Part shown: positions 6,764 through 9,948 of the stretch, one piece after another
Layout of the letters: the number at the start of each line of letters is the position of its first letter
Numbering within the stretch: position 1 is the first letter of the stretch
Assembly (NCBI GenBank): GCA_018699075.1
Contig: JABIPV010000198.1
Coordinates: 1-9,948, forward strand
DNA length: 9,948 nt
Direction: 5' to 3'
Origin: Kordiimonadaceae bacterium
GTDB taxonomy: Bacteria; Pseudomonadota; Alphaproteobacteria; Sphingomonadales; Emcibacteraceae
Notes under the pieces: model-generated
The model's input: only the letters and a program-made list of their open reading frames with translations
Databases searched by the model: none
What the model was told of the DNA's origin: nothing
Made by a program: the position numbers and the translations under genes

Positions 6764-7252
6764 ATGAGAAATACACCCTTAACAAATCTTGCCATTACAT
6801 CTGCACTATGGCTTGCTTTGCTTCCAAGTATTTCTTATGCCCAAGAGGGGTTTTCAAATAAATCTGCACAAAACCCCAGCTATCAAGCAAAGTTATTTCT
6901 CAATGCAGGCAATCTAACCACCATTGAACCACTATTCATTAATTTTCATCCTCAGCAAATCACGCTTGAAGAAGAAAATTTAAAAGTACTAAGTAAATGG
7001 CTGGAAGAAGTAAAAAAATCAGACGCTCTTATTCATGTTTATAGCTATGCCACGCCGCCAGAAGGCATCCGCGATCAATCAGAGAAGTCCGCAAACAATA
7101 AAGCCATGCGCAAAGCATTCAACAGAGCGCTCGATGCTAAATTAGCTCTGGAGAATCAAGGCATTCCGGATAAACAAATCGCCCTCCACGCAATCGGCCC
7201 CCTTGGCAAAAATCCAGAAGATCAACTTCGTATAACCATTCGTAATGATTAA
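6764..7252 (+). CDS. Small exported OmpA-like (OmpA C-terminal fold) protein
   Basis: A 162-residue protein with a Sec signal peptide (1-26, likely cut after SYA), no lipobox and no beta-barrel part. Residues about 56-160 follow the OmpA C-terminal pattern: LFINFHPQQITLEEENLKVL (57-76), then a helix (KWLEEVKKSD), a strand IHVYSYATPPE, the helix with KAFNRALDAKLALENQGI (117-134, Arg121 conserved), and a final strand DQLRITIRND. The fold normally binds diaminopimelate in peptidoglycan through an Asp and an Arg. Here the Arg is kept, but the Asp expected after the second strand is not obvious (YATPPEG). It is probably periplasmic and cell-wall associated, with weakened or altered binding. The gene lies 12 bases after the suhB-like stop and is likely translated from the same transcript. 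No clear Shine-Dalgarno is seen. Confidence 0.72.
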   Translation: MRNTPLTNLAITSALWLALLPSISYAQEGFSNKSAQNPSYQAKLFLNAGNLTTIEPLFINFHPQQITLEEENLKVLSKWLEEVKKSDALIHVYSYATPPEGIRDQSEKSANNKAMRKAFNRALDAKLALENQGIPDKQIALHAIGPLGKNPEDQLRITIRND

Positions 7253-7260
7253 AATCATTA
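7243..7260. repeat. Perfect inverted repeat across the stop codon of the OmpA-like gene
   Basis: TAATGATT (7243-7250) and AATCATTA (7253-7260) are perfect 8-base inverted copies with two central bases; the TAA stop (7250-7252) lies at the centre. As RNA it gives a small AT hairpin without a T-run, so it is a poor terminator. It may be a 3'-end stability element or chance. Confidence 0.4.
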
Positions 7261-7291
7261 ACCTCGATCCACATCTTTAGTTCCAATAATA

Positions 7292-7321
7292 TTGACAGAA
7301 GAATGAAAAGTGCGGCACTAT
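7292..7321 (+). promoter_or_regulatory. Possible promoter of the DUF885-related gene
   Basis: A perfect -35 box TTGACA (7292-7297) is followed after 18 bases by CACTAT (7316-7321), a 3/6 match to a -10 box; TATATT (7319-7324) matches better but needs a 21-base spacer. The 109-base gap and this -35 box suggest that the gene is transcribed separately from the efp group. Confidence 0.4.
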
Positions 7322-7348
7322 ATTTTCATACATAAATGGAATGATAGT

Positions 7349-7353
7349 GAGGG
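7349..7353 (+). promoter_or_regulatory. Ribosome binding site that sets the DUF885 start
   Basis: GAGGG lies eight bases before the ATG at 7362. The upstream in-frame ATG at 7341 has no such site, and using it would place seven extra residues, two of them acidic or basic, before the signal peptide. This favours 7362. Confidence 0.6.
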
Positions 7354-7361
7354 AAATCGTA

Positions 7362-8990
7362 ATGAAAATTATTATTTTATCAATGATTATAAATATTATA
7401 GGGTGCTCTGTTGCCTTAAGCGCAAACAATCATGCTGATCTGGTAACATTATTTAAGGATTGGCGCAGCTTTGAAACCCCACCTATTAGACATGGTGCTC
7501 CCGATTATACTGTAGGTACATTTGATAAAAGATATCCAATCTTCAAGACATATCAAAAGCGATTAAATGATTTTGATATTAGTTCTTGGCCAGTTGTAGA
7601 TCAGGTAGACTGGCATGTTATTCGTGCCGAAATGAACGGGTTTGATTTTAACCACCGTATTTTAAAGCCATGGGTGCGCGATCCTGCCTATTATAAATCA
7701 CTATGGACAGCCAAAAGTGATGTTCCTGCCCATGAAGGTCCAACCCATCATGCCGTTATTGAACTTTGGACATATAGTTTTCCACTATCATCAGCGGAAG
7801 AAAAACGCCTGACAAAGGAACTCGGCATCATTCCACCGCTTATGAAACAGGCACAAATGAACCTGACAGGCAACGCGCGTGATCTATGGATTACAGGTAT
7901 TCGAGACATCCGTGAGCAAAGCGAAAACCTTGAAATCCTTCAGGAGACAATAGGGAATAATGCCAGTGATGAACTCAAAGCCATTGTTGCTTCTTCTAAA
8001 ACATCAACTTACGAACTTGTAAACTGGTTAGAAACCGAGGCGGCCTCTAAAACCGGACCATCTGGCTTGGGTAAGGAAAATTATACTTGGTATCAGAAAA
8101 ATGTCCATTTAGTGCCAATGACTTGGGACGATGAAGTAATGCTTCTTCGTCATGAACTCGAAAGGGCTTGGGCAGAATTAAAACAAGAAGAACATAGAAA
8201 TAGAAATGTGCCTGCTCAAGTGGCTGTTTCAAGCGCAGAAGAATATCAAGCCATGGCGGAAAGAGACGTTGAAATGATGATCTCTTTCCTTCGGGATCAG
8301 GATATAGTCACCGTACCAGATTATTTTGAACCTGCCTTACGTGCGCACGTAGGAAGTTTTGTTCCAGAAGGGAAAAGAAATTTTTTCTCTATCAGTATGC
8401 ATTATGATTTAAAGCCGCTATTTTCCCACTTTTATCACTGGTTTGAACTCGCACGTATGGAATTTGACCCTCACCCCAATCCCATACGCAGGAATGCATT
8501 ACTATACAATATTTTTGATAGTCGTAATGAAGGCACCGCAACGGCCGTTGAAGAAATATTCATGAATTCAGGACTTTATGATGATAACCCGCATTCACGG
8601 GAAAATGTGCTTATATTAGTAGCACAACGGGCCGCACGTGGCCTTGGCTCTCTTTATGCTCATTCCAATGAAATGACCATGTCTGAAGCTGGAGGTATTC
8701 ATGCTAATTGGACCCCACGCGGATGGATGAAAATGGAACCTGAGCTACAAATTTTTGAACAACATCTTTATTTACGTCAACCTGGATATGGCACAAGCTA
8801 TATTACGGGTAAATACCTACTTGAGCGGGCGATGGCAGATTATGCCAAAATGCAGGAAGAGGATGGTAAAGATTTTAAAATGAAAGAATTCTTCGACAAC
8901 TTGAGCGCCATTGGTAATATTCCGATTAGTCTTGGCCGTTGGCAAATGACAGGCATGGATGATGATATTAAATCCATGACGAACCCTTAA
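7362..8990 (+). CDS. Exported DUF885-related protein lacking the HE...GH metal motif
   Basis: A 542-residue protein (numbering from ATG 7362). The N-terminus is an export signal: a short hydrophobic stretch ending IIGC (12-15), which could be a lipobox with Cys15, or a Sec signal cut after ALSA (residue 21). The body resembles DUF885, a family of putative zinc-dependent carboxypeptidases: VDWHVIRAEM (82-91), KPWVRDPAYY (102-111), NEGTATAVEEIFMNSGLYDD (389-408, parallel to VEGWALYAE...GLY in the family), QRAARGLGSLYAH (422-434) and QPGYGTSYITGK (473-484). The family's HE-x(4)-H metal motif should lie 25-35 residues before NEG; instead SHFYHWFELARM (355-366) is seen, with His356, His359 and Glu362 but a different spacing. 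It is therefore either a differently bound metalloenzyme or a non-peptidase branch. Function is unknown; it is probably periplasmic or outer-membrane anchored. Confidence 0.78.
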   Translation: MKIIILSMIINIIGCSVALSANNHADLVTLFKDWRSFETPPIRHGAPDYTVGTFDKRYPIFKTYQKRLNDFDISSWPVVDQVDWHVIRAEMNGFDFNHRILKPWVRDPAYYKSLWTAKSDVPAHEGPTHHAVIELWTYSFPLSSAEEKRLTKELGIIPPLMKQAQMNLTGNARDLWITGIRDIREQSENLEILQETIGNNASDELKAIVASSKTSTYELVNWLETEAASKTGPSGLGKENYTWYQKNVHLVPMTWDDEVMLLRHELERAWAELKQEEHRNRNVPAQVAVSSAEEYQAMAERDVEMMISFLRDQDIVTVPDYFEPALRAHVGSFVPEGKRNFFSISMHYDLKPLFSHFYHWFELARMEFDPHPNPIRRNALLYNIFDSRNEGTATAVEEIFMNSGLYDDNPHSRENVLILVAQRAARGLGSLYAHSNEMTMSEAGGIHANWTPRGWMKMEPELQIFEQHLYLRQPGYGTSYITGKYLLERAMADYAKMQEEDGKDFKMKEFFDNLSAIGNIPISLGRWQMTGMDDDIKSMTNP

Positions 8991-9216
8991 GAATTAATAT
9001 TCATTATTTAGGTCATTTTTGGTTATTAAGATTATTTGTATTTAATCACAAAGAAAACCAATTCCTGCCTTAATATTGCCAACTAATTCTTAGACTCTTG
9101 CGCTCAGCCCTGATAATATCTTGAAAATATGATAAAAATCGGGAAAACTGTATAAATAATAAGGGATTATGCGCCTTACTTATACACATACTTTAAGAAA
9201 ATGGGACAGGATTAAT

Positions 9217-9948
9217 ATGATTAGACCACAAAAATATCTCAATCGGACTATATTTTTTCTTATTGGCGTCATCATAGTTTGTGCCTTTTTGTTTCCGACA
9301 ATGGAAGCTGCATTTGCTGCGAACCCGGGTCTGAATGGCTTAATCGCACTGGTTTTGATCTTCGGTATTATCATATCCATGCGCCAAACTTATATGCTCG
9401 TTCCTGCGGTTACCTGGCTAGAAAAATTTAAGAAAAACGACAGCTCAGAAGTCACGGAAGAAGCGCCGGAACTACTCGGCGCCATGTCAAAAATGATGGA
9501 AGAACAAAAAGACCGTAAAATGTCCCTCTCCACCATGTCCATGACAACTCTGCTCGACGGCATCGCCGCACGAATGGATGAAGGAAGGGAAATTACTCGT
9601 TATATTATTGGCCTTCTTATATTCCTTGGTCTACTGGGTACATTCTGGGGCTTGCTGGGCACCATTAGTTCCATTGGCGCCACCATCGATAGTCTCCGCG
9701 TTGGAAGCGGTGATGTTTCCATGATGTTCGAAGACCTTAAAGTAGGCCTTGCCGCCCCGCTTGCGGGCATGGGCACCGCCTTTAGTTCATCACTATTTGG
9801 GCTTGCGGGCTCGGTTGTTCTTGGTTTTATTGACCTTCAAACAGGGCAAGCCCAAGGGCGTTTCTTTAATCACCTTGAAGATTGGCTTTCAGGCATTACA
9901 AAACTTTCAAGCGGAAGTAATATTTCCCTTGACGCGGGCGATGCATCG
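9217..9948 (+). CDS. MotA/TolQ/ExbB proton-channel family protein (3' end outside window)
   Basis: The first 244 codons of a gene that runs off the window. Four membrane segments are visible: about 12-28, 39-57, 129-150 and 178-206. The two conserved channel helices are GLLGTFWGLLGTISSIG (138-154) and GLAAPLAGMGTAFSSSLFGL (177-196), the hallmark of the MotA/TolQ/ExbB family, which forms pentameric ion channels around a MotB/TolR/ExbD partner. The N-terminal pattern (RPQKYLNR, then FP..EAAFAANPGLNGLI) is, as I recall it, that of a housekeeping alphaproteobacterial group often labelled MotA but unlike the true flagellar stator. The partner, if any, lies beyond the edge. AGGA (9208-9211) five bases before ATG 9217 supports this start; an in-frame ATG at 9169 with AAGGG before it would add 16 polar residues and is less likely. 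Confidence 0.85.
   Translation, partial: MIRPQKYLNRTIFFLIGVIIVCAFLFPTMEAAFAANPGLNGLIALVLIFGIIISMRQTYMLVPAVTWLEKFKKNDSSEVTEEAPELLGAMSKMMEEQKDRKMSLSTMSMTTLLDGIAARMDEGREITRYIIGLLIFLGLLGTFWGLLGTISSIGATIDSLRVGSGDVSMMFEDLKVGLAAPLAGMGTAFSSSLFGLAGSVVLGFIDLQTGQAQGRFFNHLEDWLSGITKLSSGSNISLDAGDAS

Noticed and set aside
9019..9061. Terminator after the DUF885-related gene (TTGGTT...AACCAA)
   Set aside because: The 6-bp stem has a loop of about 31 bases and no T-run. The 8991-9216 spacer shows no convincing terminator; it contains TTGAAA and TATAAA, but 24 bases apart, too far for a standard promoter.
9217..9948. MotA-like gene as the ZorA part of a Zorya defence system
   Set aside because: The visible part matches a housekeeping-type channel protein next to ordinary genes; no helicase or nuclease gene of such a system is in the window, and the long ZorA tail cannot be seen because the gene is cut.

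Overview
The window looks like chromosomal DNA of an AT-rich alphaproteobacterium. The evidence is the protein types: a Lys33-type elongation factor P followed directly by an inositol-monophosphatase (SuhB-like) gene, an OmpA-like exported protein of the divergent type I associate with Alphaproteobacteria, and a MotA/TolQ/ExbB-family protein of a four-helix housekeeping type. Genus cannot be fixed from the sequence; a marine lineage of the Kordiimonadales/Emcibacterales kind is a guess. I see no tRNA, rRNA, CRISPR array, insertion sequence, integrase or attachment site.

Layout. Positions 1-267 (minus strand) hold the N-terminal end of a Tat-exported, HisC-like PLP aminotransferase, cut by the window edge. 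It is divergent from 467-1528 (plus), a fumarylacetoacetate-hydrolase-fold enzyme with a Sec signal peptide; the two share a 199-base spacer. A hairpin terminator follows at 1559-1607. Next come a large sensor histidine kinase with two periplasmic substrate-binding domains (about 1798-4296, non-ATG start) and, 39 bases later, a GhrA-like 2-hydroxyacid reductase (4336-5259). Then comes the tight group efp (5343-5906), suhB-like (5930-6751) and ompA-like (6764-7252), with gaps of 23 and 12 bases. An exported DUF885-related protein (7362-8990) follows, probably from its own promoter. The window ends inside a MotA/TolQ/ExbB-family gene (9217 onward).

How the parts fit. efp, suhB and the ompA-like gene look like one transcription unit of housekeeping type. 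The kinase probably reads a small periplasmic solute (amino acid or organic acid) and must signal to a response regulator encoded elsewhere, because none is adjacent and it carries no receiver or Hpt domain. Two enzymes whose relatives are normally cytoplasmic (aminotransferase and FAH-fold hydrolase) both carry export signals and sit divergently; this is the most unusual biochemical theme here. The DUF885-related protein is also exported and lacks the usual HE...GH metal motif of its family.

I do not see a convincing new multi-gene system. The points most worth checking are the divergent exported enzyme pair, the DUF885 variant, the start of the kinase gene, and a terminator-like hairpin in the efp leader.
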